Shown: in pieces, positions 46,795 through 53,964 of the stretch
Position numbering within the stretch: the stretch's first letter is position 1
Layout of the letters: every line of letters begins with the position of its first letter
Virus record (IMG/VR): IMGVR_UViG_3300022851_000011
Coordinates: 57,549 to 121,548 of that record
Reading direction: 5' to 3' (one strand)
DNA from: a virus
Length of the DNA: 64,000 nt
Made by a program: the position numbers and the translations under genes
The notes under the pieces: model-generated
What the model was told of the DNA's origin: nothing
What the model saw: the letters and a program-made list of their open reading frames with translations, nothing else
Databases searched by the model: none

Positions 46795-47816
46795 GTGTTA
46801 ATCAATGCGCTAGACGCAAGATTTTTATGTTTGGCTTCGATCATGATGTCAGCATATGGCAAGAATGATTCAGCCCATTGATTACACGCTGTATTCCACA
46901 TCATATCACTGTGTGCACGTAGTTTATGTTTCTTGTATCCATCCTCAAGCAACGTAGGCATATCGGGCATAACATCGGTAGGATGGTCAATAAGGATATC
47001 CTCACGTGATAAGCTATAGTGGATGGTAGGACGCACACCACGCCAACTGTCAATGACACGTTTGAATCGGTCGTCGGTAGGCTGTATGTATTCGCCTTCA
47101 CGGCACCAGTGATGATGTATGTCAAGGACAAGTGCTAGGTCATTAGCAAGGTCAAGTGAACTGTCAATACCCCACGCATTCTCATCATTCTCGATAGTGA
47201 TACAGTTACGTGCTTCTGTAGACAAGCGTGGTAGAATGGCATCGATGCCATCGGGACCGTTGCGACCAGAGATATGCACGTTAATTTTGAAGTCCATGAA
47301 GTTTTCGCCATAACCCATCATACGTGCAATGTCAGCATGATATTCAAACTCACGAATAGAGTTTTCTACAATATCGGGGTTGTCACTGGCAAGCACGGTA
47401 AACTGACCGGGATGCATTGATAGTCGCACATCATTATCACGTGCAAGGTCGCCAGCCTGTTTGAGTCGTGATGAAACGTGATGTTTTACATCATTATTAT
47501 AGAAGTATTTCCAATCAGGATGGGTATACATTGGTAGAACGTCACTGCCGATGCGCAACATACGCTGATTAGGCGGCAAGCTGGCTACATATTTGATAAG
47601 ATTGATAACTGATTCACAGTTAAACTTGGCAAGTTCATATAATCGCTGTTCGGCTATATCAATGCATGATTGTGAAGCAAGCCAACGAGCAGTAGTGGTC
47701 TTGCCATTGAACGGTCGCTGAACGTCTTCCAGCAACTTCTTGGTGAGCGATTGGTCGGGATGCATATACTTACATGCAAAGCCGACACGCTGTATTGATT
47801 GGTCAAAATAATTCAT
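46791..47816 (-). CDS. uvdE: UV damage endonuclease UvdE
   Basis: 341 aa, TIM-barrel. RVGFACKYMHP, then RLSMHPGQFTVLAS, INVHISGRNGPDG, ITIENDENAWG and LVLDIHHHWC contain the His/Glu/Asp metal ligands of the family. UvdE nicks DNA 5' of UV photoproducts and abasic sites, starting light-independent repair. Promoter TTGACA-16-TATAAT ends 6 nt before the ATG (47823-47850), so the mRNA is leaderless. The gene sits between two homologous promoter islands. Confidence 0.9.
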   Translation of the reverse strand: MNYFDQSIQRVGFACKYMHPDQSLTKKLLEDVQRPFNGKTTTARWLASQSCIDIAEQRLYELAKFNCESVINLIKYVASLPPNQRMLRIGSDVLPMYTHPDWKYFYNNDVKHHVSSRLKQAGDLARDNDVRLSMHPGQFTVLASDNPDIVENSIREFEYHADIARMMGYGENFMDFKINVHISGRNGPDGIDAILPRLSTEARNCITIENDENAWGIDSSLDLANDLALVLDIHHHWCREGEYIQPTDDRFKRVIDSWRGVRPTIHYSLSREDILIDHPTDVMPDMPTLLEDGYKKHKLRAHSDMMWNTACNQWAESFLPYADIMIEAKHKNLASSALINT

Positions 47817-47822
47817 AATAAG

Positions 47823-47850
47823 ATTATACGCAAAACAACAATATTGTCAA
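47823..47850 (-). promoter_or_regulatory. sigma70 promoter of uvdE, leaderless geometry
   Basis: Perfect TTGACA and TATAAT with 16 bp between; 6 nt from the -10 to the ATG. Confidence 0.8.
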
Positions 47851-47853
47851 GTG

Positions 47854-48084
47854 TTATTCTACGAATCGTTTATATCTCCAAAGGCGTTTTTCATCACTGT
47901 CTGCTGCCCAGCACCGCCGTTTCTTTCGAACTCCTGCTGTCGGGTGGTTACAGTTATCCCTAGCATTTGTATAGCGTATATTGGGATTATTATGAAATGC
48001 GAAATGCTTACAGTTAAGACAGTTTTTTCTTATGTCGGGTGGCATACGTAAACTATCCCAAAACGATTGTTTATCGTCATTCAT
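47854..48084 (-). CDS. FW-family small Cys protein, altered tail
   Basis: 76 aa: MNDDKQSFWDSLRMPPDIRK then NCLNC, C, C, and the tail RLWRYKRFVE. It overlaps the stop of the repeat gene upstream. Confidence 0.6.
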   Translation of the reverse strand: MNDDKQSFWDSLRMPPDIRKNCLNCKHFAFHNNPNIRYTNARDNCNHPTAGVRKKRRCWAADSDEKRLWRYKRFVE

Positions 48085-48328
48085 GTTTCATTCTCCACCA
48101 AAATGCTTCCTGTTCAGTCAATACGTCTTCCATAGTAACTTGTATGCCATTCAAACACCAGCCATTGGTGCCATCTACACGTACAACGGCAGGTCCATCT
48201 GTTCTATGTAGTTTGCCATTAATATACCAATGTTTGCTACCAGTTGGATATTCGATTGCTGGTCCATCTGTTCTATGACGTTTGCCATTAATATACCAAA
48301 ACTTGGCACCAGTTGGATATTCAGTCAT
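48077..48328 (-). CDS. HREDGPA-repeat protein (2-3 units)
   Basis: 83 aa: MTEYPTGAKFWYINGKRHRT, units with RTDGPAIEY and RTDGPAVV, and a variant end IQVTMEDVLTEQEAFWWRM. ATGA-type overlaps on both sides. Confidence 0.65.
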   Translation of the reverse strand: MTEYPTGAKFWYINGKRHRTDGPAIEYPTGSKHWYINGKLHRTDGPAVVRVDGTNGWCLNGIQVTMEDVLTEQEAFWWRMKHE

Positions 48329-48926
48329 GTTTCAATGTCCACCAGAACTGTTCTTTTGGATCAGTGATTACGTCTTCCATATGAACGGAGAAACCATTCA
48401 AATACCAATACTTGTCGCCATTTGCCGCTTCGACGGCAGGTCCGTCTGTTCTATGACGTTCACCATTCAAATACCAATACATGTTGCCATATTCTTCAAT
48501 GGCTGGTCCATCTTCTCTATGTCGTTCGTCATTCAAATACCAAGCTTTGGTGCCATTTGCATCTTCAACAGCAGGACCATCTACTCGATGTCGTTCGCCA
48601 TTCAAGTACCAATATTTGTCGCCATGTGCAAATTCAATGGCAGGTCCATCTTCTCTATGTAGTTTACCATTAAAGTACCAAAACTTGTCGCCATTTGAAT
48701 TTACAATGGCAGGGCCATCAGTTCTATGACGTAAGCCATTAATATACCAATACTTGTCGCCATTTGCATATTCAATAGCTGGTCCGTCTGTTCTATGACG
48801 TTCACCATTCAAATACCAATACTTGTCGCCATTTGCATATTCAATAGCTGGTCCGTCTGTTCTATGACGTTCACCATTCAAATACCAATATTTGCTACCA
48901 TTTGCATCAAATCTTGGTTCAGTCAT
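48321..48926 (-). CDS. HREDGPA-repeat protein (8 units, longest)
   Basis: 201 aa, eight 23-residue units of the type YWYLNGERHRTDGPAIEYAN, several identical over 69 bp, then VHMEDVITDPKEQFWWTLKHD. The exact DNA repeats predict frequent gain and loss of units. Confidence 0.7.
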   Translation of the reverse strand: MTEPRFDANGSKYWYLNGERHRTDGPAIEYANGDKYWYLNGERHRTDGPAIEYANGDKYWYINGLRHRTDGPAIVNSNGDKFWYFNGKLHREDGPAIEFAHGDKYWYLNGERHRVDGPAVEDANGTKAWYLNDERHREDGPAIEEYGNMYWYLNGERHRTDGPAVEAANGDKYWYLNGFSVHMEDVITDPKEQFWWTLKHD

Positions 48927-49026
48927 GTTTCAATGTCCACCAAAATGCTTCCATCGGTTCTATGCAGTTTACCGTCCATAGTCCAACGTGCCGTGCCCAA
49001 TCATTAATTTCCATTTCGCATGTCAT
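48919..49026 (-). pseudogene. collapsed repeat gene
   Basis: One frame gives MTCEMEINDWARHVGLWTVN and ends MEAFWWTLKHD; another frame reads GTARWTMDGKLHRTDG. A deletion has joined one unit directly to the constant end out of frame. A promoter-like TTGACA-17-TAGAGT lies upstream. Confidence 0.45.
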
Positions 49027-49082
49027 ATAGTTACTCTACACCATAATGCATCGTATGTCAATAGGCTACTATATCACACACT

Positions 49083-49342
49083 ATTACGTCAGGCATCAAG
49101 CCCATTGTATCATATATATGGAATCTGTCAAGGGGTTATTATTACTATTAATCGATACGAAAGGCATCAGGCCCATTGTATCATATATATGGACGCTGTC
49201 AAGGAATATTACTATTAAATGATTAATAAATGGTGGGAGGGGTGTGTGTGGTAGCAACCATATGAGATGGCTACTCCACGGCGCTTAAAATCCATTCTAG
49301 ACTATATTTAATGCTTGACATATGGTGTGTATATGATATACT
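49083..49342. promoter_or_regulatory. second promoter island
   Basis: Two minus promoters, TTGACA-16-TACAAT at 49104-49131 and 49175-49202, each followed by GGGC(T/C)TGATGCCT, and one plus promoter TTGACA-16-TATACT at 49315-49342. The first 100 bp repeat sequence from 46601-46785. 49205-49310 holds nothing that I recognise. Confidence 0.7.
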
Positions 49343-49352
49343 GGTATGATGC

Positions 49353-49606
49353 TTGAATTATGGATTTCAGAAGTTGGGTATCACTACCAGTATAACACGT
49401 TTTCAAGTACCCGAATGCCGTGTCTGCTGGGATAAAGAACAGCATGGCATAGAAAGTCTTAGACACATCTACAACCAACAATTTCTTAATGATAAAATAA
49501 TTCCGGATAGATTGGTTAAGAAGGCTGCTGTAATGAATAAGATTGTTCATGCTGATATTAAAATTGGCAATACATGCAAAGTTGCATGTGCAATGTGCCA
49601 TCCATG
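49353..49606 (+). pseudogene. radical SAM protein fragment
   Basis: The plus frame encodes CRVCWDKEQHGIESLRHIYN, then HADIKIGNTCKVACAMCHP. This matches ECNNCWKKEEAGLLSLRNIY and HADIKTNNLCNFSCAMCNP in the intact gene 60791-62014. It breaks off right after the CxxxCxxC cluster motif. Confidence 0.75.
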
Positions 49607-50121
49607 GCCACTACTAATAACATTACTTCTTTTAAGTTTTTAAAAATATCCATGGTGTCAATACAGACAAATCCCAGTTGCTCTGCTCGATCCCACTGCT
49701 CTTTCATTTGTGGAATCCACCACTCAAGCAATTGTAAACTAATGGCTTCTCGTTTTTCCCATTTTTCAAGTGCATCTATATTATTGTTCCAAGCAGCTAA
49801 GTCCAACCCCTCTATTGCTCGGGTAGAATATTTTGGAATTTTTTGCTGAGTAATCTTTGCAAACTCAGCTGAGTCATCAGTCTTGGGACCTAAATAAAAT
49901 TTTATACCATGTTCTTTATTAATATATTCAATTACCTCTATGCCTTTCATGTCCGGCATTGGAACAATAGGAGTAAAAATATTATCATCTGATTCAATAT
50001 ATTTCTTTTTAATTAACGCTTCCTTAGTTACTGGATGCCATTGTTTCTTAAAACCATGTGATGTAACTATGTCGTTGCCGGGTACAAAACTTAACCAAAT
50101 ATTCATTGACATTTCCCACAA
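49607..50121 (-). CDS. hypothetical protein, rearranged 3' end
   Basis: About 170 aa: MNIWLSFVPGNDIVTSHGFK, then KFYLGPKTDDSAEFAKITQQ and QLLEWWIPQMKEQWDRAEQL. The frame runs into the antisense of the radical SAM fragment, so its natural end is lost. Family not recognised; it could be a late part of a radical SAM or nucleotide-processing protein. Confidence 0.4.
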
Positions 50122-50321
50122 TTAAATAAGCAATAGTCTGGTTTACTAGTCTGTATTGTAGCATAAAAATTATTAAAATAAGATATCTGATTACTTAGTT
50201 TACTAGTTTTAATATTATGGTCCTCTTTATTTTTACGCCATTGACTCTTATAATGAAAGTTATAGTGTTTGCTATAACAGCATGGTGAATAGTAGCCGTC
50301 ACTGCTAATAAAATGCATCAT
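50103..50321 (-). pseudogene. Cys-rich fragment of a radical SAM-type protein
   Basis: MMHFISSDGYYSPCCYSKHY and an end CLFNCGKCQ. GxYxPCC plus a C-x-CxxC end is typical of the N-terminal auxiliary region of the twitch-type radical SAM proteins seen at 60791-62014. It lacks the SAM cluster itself. Confidence 0.45.
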
Positions 50322-50349
50322 GTCATCTTTACATTTAGGATCGATCTAT

Positions 50350-50850
50350 AACAAAATCTCTATTAGGAGTAGTTTCAAATTTTCTTTGTACAATATCCCT
50401 TGGGTGTCATTGCATCTATTGGTAAGTGTAGCAACACCACCAATAGTTAAGGCGTCAATAATACCCTCACATACTATACTAAACTTTCCTCCTTGGGATT
50501 TGCCTGTCTATTCCGTAAACGTAGTTGCTCTCGTAATTATTAAAGTATTTAGGCTTAGTCTCGTTATCTGCGGCTCTTGCTGTTGATCCTATAACACGGC
50601 CCTGCCAAGTACAGGGAATAATAATACGCTTATACATTCTAGCAGGTTTAGTGTCGCTCCACAATAACTCATTTACTGGCATCTTACGCTGTTGTGCATA
50701 TTCCAGTAACTCTGCTGGGCCTTGTGTTAATGGCACACAATCTTGAGGTAGTTCACGCTCTGGAAACTCAATAGTAAACTCAGGTTCATCTATCTCCTCT
50801 TCAAGCACCACAGTATCTTTAATGCGCAGCGCTTCAACTACTACACGTTT
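50350..50850 (-). pseudogene. decayed phage DNA primase (TOPRIM) fragment
   Basis: One frame (to 50479) reads RMYKRIIIPCTWQGRVIGST then ARAADNETKPKYFNN, the pre-TOPRIM segment of DnaG-like phage primases. The next frame reads VCEGIIDALTIGGVATLTN, the TOPRIM EG..DAL motif. A frameshift near 50480 separates them, and the zinc-finger front and the rest of the catalytic core are missing. Confidence 0.7.
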
Positions 50851-50927
50851 TCATTTTAAGTCAAGCATAAACGATACGAAGAAGTTTCAAAGAAGGTATG
50901 TGACGACATCACGTGGGTTAAAACGCT

Positions 50928-51209
50928 TTATATCCAATAATCGGGGCGCGCTGCACGGTTAATATCTTCGGGCGAAACCCATTGTAAACAAAATATACCG
51001 GCATCTTCTTCTTTTTCGAAATAGAATGAAAACGCCGTACCGCTAGAGTGTTTAGCAATCACGTCGCCTTTACAGTTATGATGAATCCATAACCGAAGCT
51101 GGTGCGCTGACCGTCCTGACTCATGTGTTATTCCACCGACCATAGTGTATCCATCGGTATTATAGAACATTTGAAATATAGTGTCATTTGAAATATAGTT
51201 GAATGTCAT
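50928..51209 (-). CDS. hypothetical protein
   Basis: 93 aa: IFQMFYNTDGYTMVGGITHE, then AFSFYFEKEEDAGIFCLQWV. The FExEEDAxxFxLxW pattern recurs in small phage proteins and in 12823-13101. Function unknown. Confidence 0.5.
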   Translation of the reverse strand: MTFNYISNDTIFQMFYNTDGYTMVGGITHESGRSAHQLRLWIHHNCKGDVIAKHSSGTAFSFYFEKEEDAGIFCLQWVSPEDINRAARPDYWI

Positions 51210-51505
51210 TTTATTACTCGAACGATTTCCATATCGATGTTATAATCATCACTGGCAAAGTCCAAGTAGTCTTGGTATGATTTACCTACCCATGCAGGAA
51301 GTTCATCTTCCATCTTATGCCAGCGTGGACCTTTCCATTCATCGCATTTGTATGTGGTATCCCATCCGCCGTCTTGTGAATACATGGGTGATTCTTGCAC
51401 GTCACGGACATAATCATCACTATTCAAAATAACATCGGCTGTTAATACTAATAGTGTACAGCCGGTAAGGGTATAGTTTATACCATCTTTTGAATGCGGT
51501 GTCAT
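51206..51505 (-). CDS. hypothetical protein
   Basis: 99 aa, acidic and Trp-rich, with one possible hydrophobic segment near the start (LTGCTLLVLTADVIL). Overlaps the next gene by 4 bp. It lies just after the RNA region. Confidence 0.5.
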   Translation of the reverse strand: MTPHSKDGINYTLTGCTLLVLTADVILNSDDYVRDVQESPMYSQDGGWDTTYKCDEWKGPRWHKMEDELPAWVGKSYQDYLDFASDDYNIDMEIVRVIK

Positions 51506-51560
51506 TGTATTGCCTATTTGAAATGCGTTAAAAACTGTGATTTTGGGGATTTGGTAGAAT

Positions 51561-51595
51561 CAGGGGTGAACGATACTGTTACCGGGTCACCCCTG
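51561..51595 (-). terminator. strong hairpin ending the large RNA region
   Basis: CAGGGGTGA pairs perfectly with TCACCCCTG around a 17-base loop. It is not followed by a long T run on the minus strand, so it may be a processing or rho-dependent end rather than a classical terminator. Confidence 0.5.
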
Positions 51596-52082
51596 TTTCT
51601 AAATTATTCGATTTTTATCTACTATGTGAGTAGTTTATCTAGCCAGCACCTCTTTGAGTAGAACGCAATGTCTAAACTATTGACTGTAGGGATCAGCCAC
51701 TATACTATATTTATCATGTAATACTATACACGTTTATACTCTAGTATTTATATCAAGTCTGAGATTACGACTTGTAGTAGGTGTCTTTGGGCCGTACCGA
51801 ACGATATCCCTATCGTTGTTAATCCTTTATCCACTAAGTGCCTTGCGGCTTACCTAGTATCACCTAATGCTGCCTTGATTAAAGTGGTGGCGTTTCCACT
51901 GTCGCATTACACTACTCGTCCATCTATCTTCCGCCTGTCTTGCGAACAGTTCAACTTTGCTAAAAGTTTACGTCTTCTTTTCGAACAATCACTCGCAGCC
52001 TTGGGAGCTTTGAGCAAACTACATTCACTTACGTGTGTAGTATTAAGCACCTTTAGTGCAATACCGGGACAGACTTTCCATT

Positions 52083-52153
52083 TGACAATGTTGGAATTGA
52101 ACCAACGTTCGTCTGCTATGAAGGCAGATGTCTAACCATTCGACATATTGTAA
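52083..52153 (-). tRNA. tRNA with apparent UCA anticodon
   Basis: Cloverleaf: acceptor TTACAAT/ATTGTCA (6 of 7 pairs), D-stem GTC/GAC with GG in the loop, anticodon stem TCTGC/GCAGA, loop CTTCATA, T-stem GTTGG/CCAAC with loop TTCAATT, discriminator A, CCA not encoded. Strict numbering gives anticodon UCA (reads UGA); a one-base slip in the loop would give UUC (Glu). It lies in the middle of the large RNA. Confidence 0.65.
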
Positions 52154-52668
52154 ATCACCATGATGTGCTGTCCCTGTTGCGTCATAACCTTTTGGGTTAC
52201 AATATACAACACACCACCTGTTTTTCGGCTTGCGACCTAATAAACGTTTCTTCTGGTTTATGTCCCTCTTCAAAGAACGAGGTCCATCCACCGTTGAAAT
52301 ACCAACCGCCCTTCTACGCTAATAGTCGGACTACTTTGATTACCTGTTAGTCAATCTTCGCTGAATAGGTTTGCATGTTATGGCGATGTTGCTGCATCTT
52401 TTGTCCTCATCGTTGACCAAGACCATTTTATCCTTTCGGACCATACCCCTATCTTACCGTGTAACCCCTACCTTTCGATAGAAGTCCCGTCGCCGGGAGA
52501 CTCAGGCTTGTTTAGATGGACCATTACTGGCGATGCTATGTGATATATACATCTTTGGGTACGTTACCGCACTTATCCTTAATGGACGCTAAACCGCCCA
52601 TTAACTCTATTCTATTTTCAATCAGCGTTGCTACACTGTCTGTAGCGGCTTACTTATTCAATATAACC

Positions 52669-52697
52669 ATTATACTATAACTAAATGGCTTTGTCAA
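52669..52697 (-). promoter_or_regulatory. perfect sigma70 promoter of the large RNA
   Basis: TTGACA-17-TATAAT with both hexamers perfect. Confidence 0.9.
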
Positions 52698-52739
52698 TAA
52701 CTATTTTCAAAAAACTTATTATATAAGTGCTTTGAAAAT

Positions 52740-52909
52740 GGACCGATGGCTGCGCCTTACATACGCTATCGGTCCCTAGCACATGGGTCTTAAAGTAGAC
52801 CACACCGTTGATTCTTATCGACCCTCAACGAACCCGTCCAAAATTAAAGTATTTGAAAAACTGCATCAGCTTTGTTTTGCCTCGGAATATCAGGGGTTCT
52901 TTATTTGAT
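52740..52909 (-). ncRNA. small RNA with terminator-like hairpin
   Basis: Transcript from the perfect promoter at 52916-52944; no ORF. It ends in GGACCGAT...ATCGGTCC (52740-52775) followed by ATTTTC. About 170 nt; function unknown. Confidence 0.5.
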
Positions 52910-52915
52910 TTAACC

Positions 52916-52944
52916 ATTATACTATATTGTTATGGCATTGTCAA
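52916..52944 (-). promoter_or_regulatory. perfect sigma70 promoter of the small RNA
   Basis: TTGACA-17-TATAAT, both hexamers perfect; the spacer ends in ATAG like that of the large-RNA promoter. Confidence 0.88.
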
Positions 52945-52952
52945 TCTAAAAT

Positions 52953-53073
52953 TTTAAAGAATGTTTTAGGTGGAAAAAAACTGTGCTACTTCACAGGAAA
53001 GCGAGCTGGTCTAAAACTATGGAACAACTAAACATAGGAGAGACTTACGCTCGCGCCTAAAACATTCTTTAAA
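52953..53073. repeat. 18-bp perfect inverted repeat enclosing 85 bp
   Basis: 52953-52970 and 53056-53073 are exact reverse complements (core AAAGAATGTTTTAGG). The enclosed part has further short stems. A TTGACA lies just upstream on the minus strand, so it may be a third RNA with paired ends. Confidence 0.65.
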
Positions 53074-53097
53074 CTTTCAGTCTGTCAACAACTATCA

Positions 53098-53217
53098 TCA
53101 TTTGATTTCTTCCTTAAATACGCACAAAGCAACGACACTAGATTCATTTTCATTGCCAGAGCCGACTTCAATGCGCATTTCCTTAATTGATTGCGAACAT
53201 ACTTCATAGCTGGGCAT
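53098..53217 (-). CDS. 39-aa hypothetical protein
   Basis: MPSYEVCSQSIKEMRIEVGS then NENESSVVALCVFKEEIK. Coding-like composition but no Shine-Dalgarno; modest support only. Confidence 0.35.
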   Translation of the reverse strand: MPSYEVCSQSIKEMRIEVGSGNENESSVVALCVFKEEIK

Positions 53218-53296
53218 CGTCGCATGCGGATTCGAACCGCTTCAAGGGGTTAACCTCTTATCTCCACGCCCTTCCCGGAAAGGGTCAGTCAATTCT

Positions 53297-53392
53297 TTAT
53301 CCAAAAAACATAAAAAAGAATGCAGCACCAACACCACTACAAACAGCAATCATCAGTACGACGGTCTTAATATCTTCTCGGTCAATTTTCAT
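53297..53392 (-). CDS. 31-aa single-TM peptide
   Basis: MKIDREDIKTVVLMIAVCSG followed by VGAAFFFMFFG: a short charged head and one membrane helix. GGAGAAG precedes the ATG. Isolated between RNA elements. 53393-53489 holds no gene I can see. Confidence 0.45.
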   Translation of the reverse strand: MKIDREDIKTVVLMIAVCSGVGAAFFFMFFG

Positions 53393-53489
53393 CTAAGCTT
53401 CTCCAATACATTCACAGCTAATGTCTTTTAGCCAATAATAATCAGCGTCCATTGCCTGATTGGTTGCATCATGTTCATCTTCTGCGATG

Positions 53490-53798
53490 TTATGATTCGG
53501 ATATTGCTTTGAACGCCATTTTTGTTAACTCGGTATACAGGTTTAGATTTTCTTTAATCATGTATTCCTGTGTTGGGGATTTGGCGTGTTGAAGTTGGTG
53601 TTCATATAGTTTGGCTTCATGGCGTAGGTATTTCCATAATGATACCATAGCATCCATTGACGGTTCTTTATTCATTGACTTAATGTATGCGTAGTATGTT
53701 GGATTACGATTAAGATAAGTCTTACTGAATTGCTTATCGGATAGTCCAATGTTTTCTATACGCAGACGATGTAATATTTCGTTAAGGATATCGATCAT
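53490..53798 (-). CDS. hypothetical protein
   Basis: 102 aa: LSDKQFSKTYLNRNPTYYAY then KEPSMDAMVSLWKYLRHEAK. Helical, DNA-binding-like in pattern (short phage family of unknown role, possibly DUF6626). TTGACT-17-TATAAT at 53804-53832 ends 5 nt before the ATG, so the mRNA is leaderless. Confidence 0.6.
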   Translation of the reverse strand: MIDILNEILHRLRIENIGLSDKQFSKTYLNRNPTYYAYIKSMNKEPSMDAMVSLWKYLRHEAKLYEHQLQHAKSPTQEYMIKENLNLYTELTKMAFKAISES

Positions 53799-53803
53799 AT
53801 TGT

Positions 53804-53832
53804 ATTATACTATATGTGATAGGTTAAGTCAA
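53804..53832 (-). promoter_or_regulatory. sigma70 promoter, leaderless geometry
   Basis: TTGACT, 17 bp, TATAAT, 5 nt to the ATG at 53798. Confidence 0.8.
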
Positions 53833-53964
53833 GATATTAATATGTTATTATCAACTATAAATTATTCGATAAAGTAACTTTGAAAGACTTTGTTACATAA
53901 GAGGTATACAAGAATATCAAACGATAATCTACTAGATAATGGAAGATTTATTTAATACCTTTTA

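Larger units (their letters stand above)
51561..52662 (-). ncRNA. candidate giant structured RNA (GOLLD/ROOL-like) with embedded tRNA
   Basis: A perfect promoter (52669-52697) starts a minus transcript of about 1.1 kb that ends near the hairpin at 51561-51595 and has no credible protein gene. It is rich in short stems closed by GNRA tetraloops (GCCGCAAGGC, CCGAAAGG, TCGAAAGG, GTTCGCAAGAC) and contains a tRNA at 52083-52153. GOLLD and ROOL RNAs are phage-borne RNAs of 0.6-1 kb, near or around tRNAs. Length, setting and loops fit; I cannot confirm the class by eye. Confidence 0.55.

Noticed and set aside
38164-48926. Regular ~69-bp repeats resembling a CRISPR array
   Set aside because: The repeats are in frame, encode HREDGPA units and lack unique spacers of constant length; no cas genes are present.
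51745-51752. TATAAATA on the minus strand inside the large RNA
   Set aside because: It is about 240 bp from the next gene start and inside a structured region, so it may be a chance match; not listed as a promoter.
52043-52291. 83-codon minus frame containing RWCVVYCNPKGYDATG
   Set aside because: It overlaps the well-formed tRNA at 52083-52153 over its C-terminal third and has no ribosome-binding site; the tRNA stems are perfect, so I favour RNA. A decayed gene in this position is not excluded.
53226-53290. T-arm-like GCGGTTCGAATCCGC on the minus strand, with nearby hairpins
   Set aside because: No acceptor partner for the following TGCGACG and no D-arm with GG could be found upstream, so it is not called as a tRNA.
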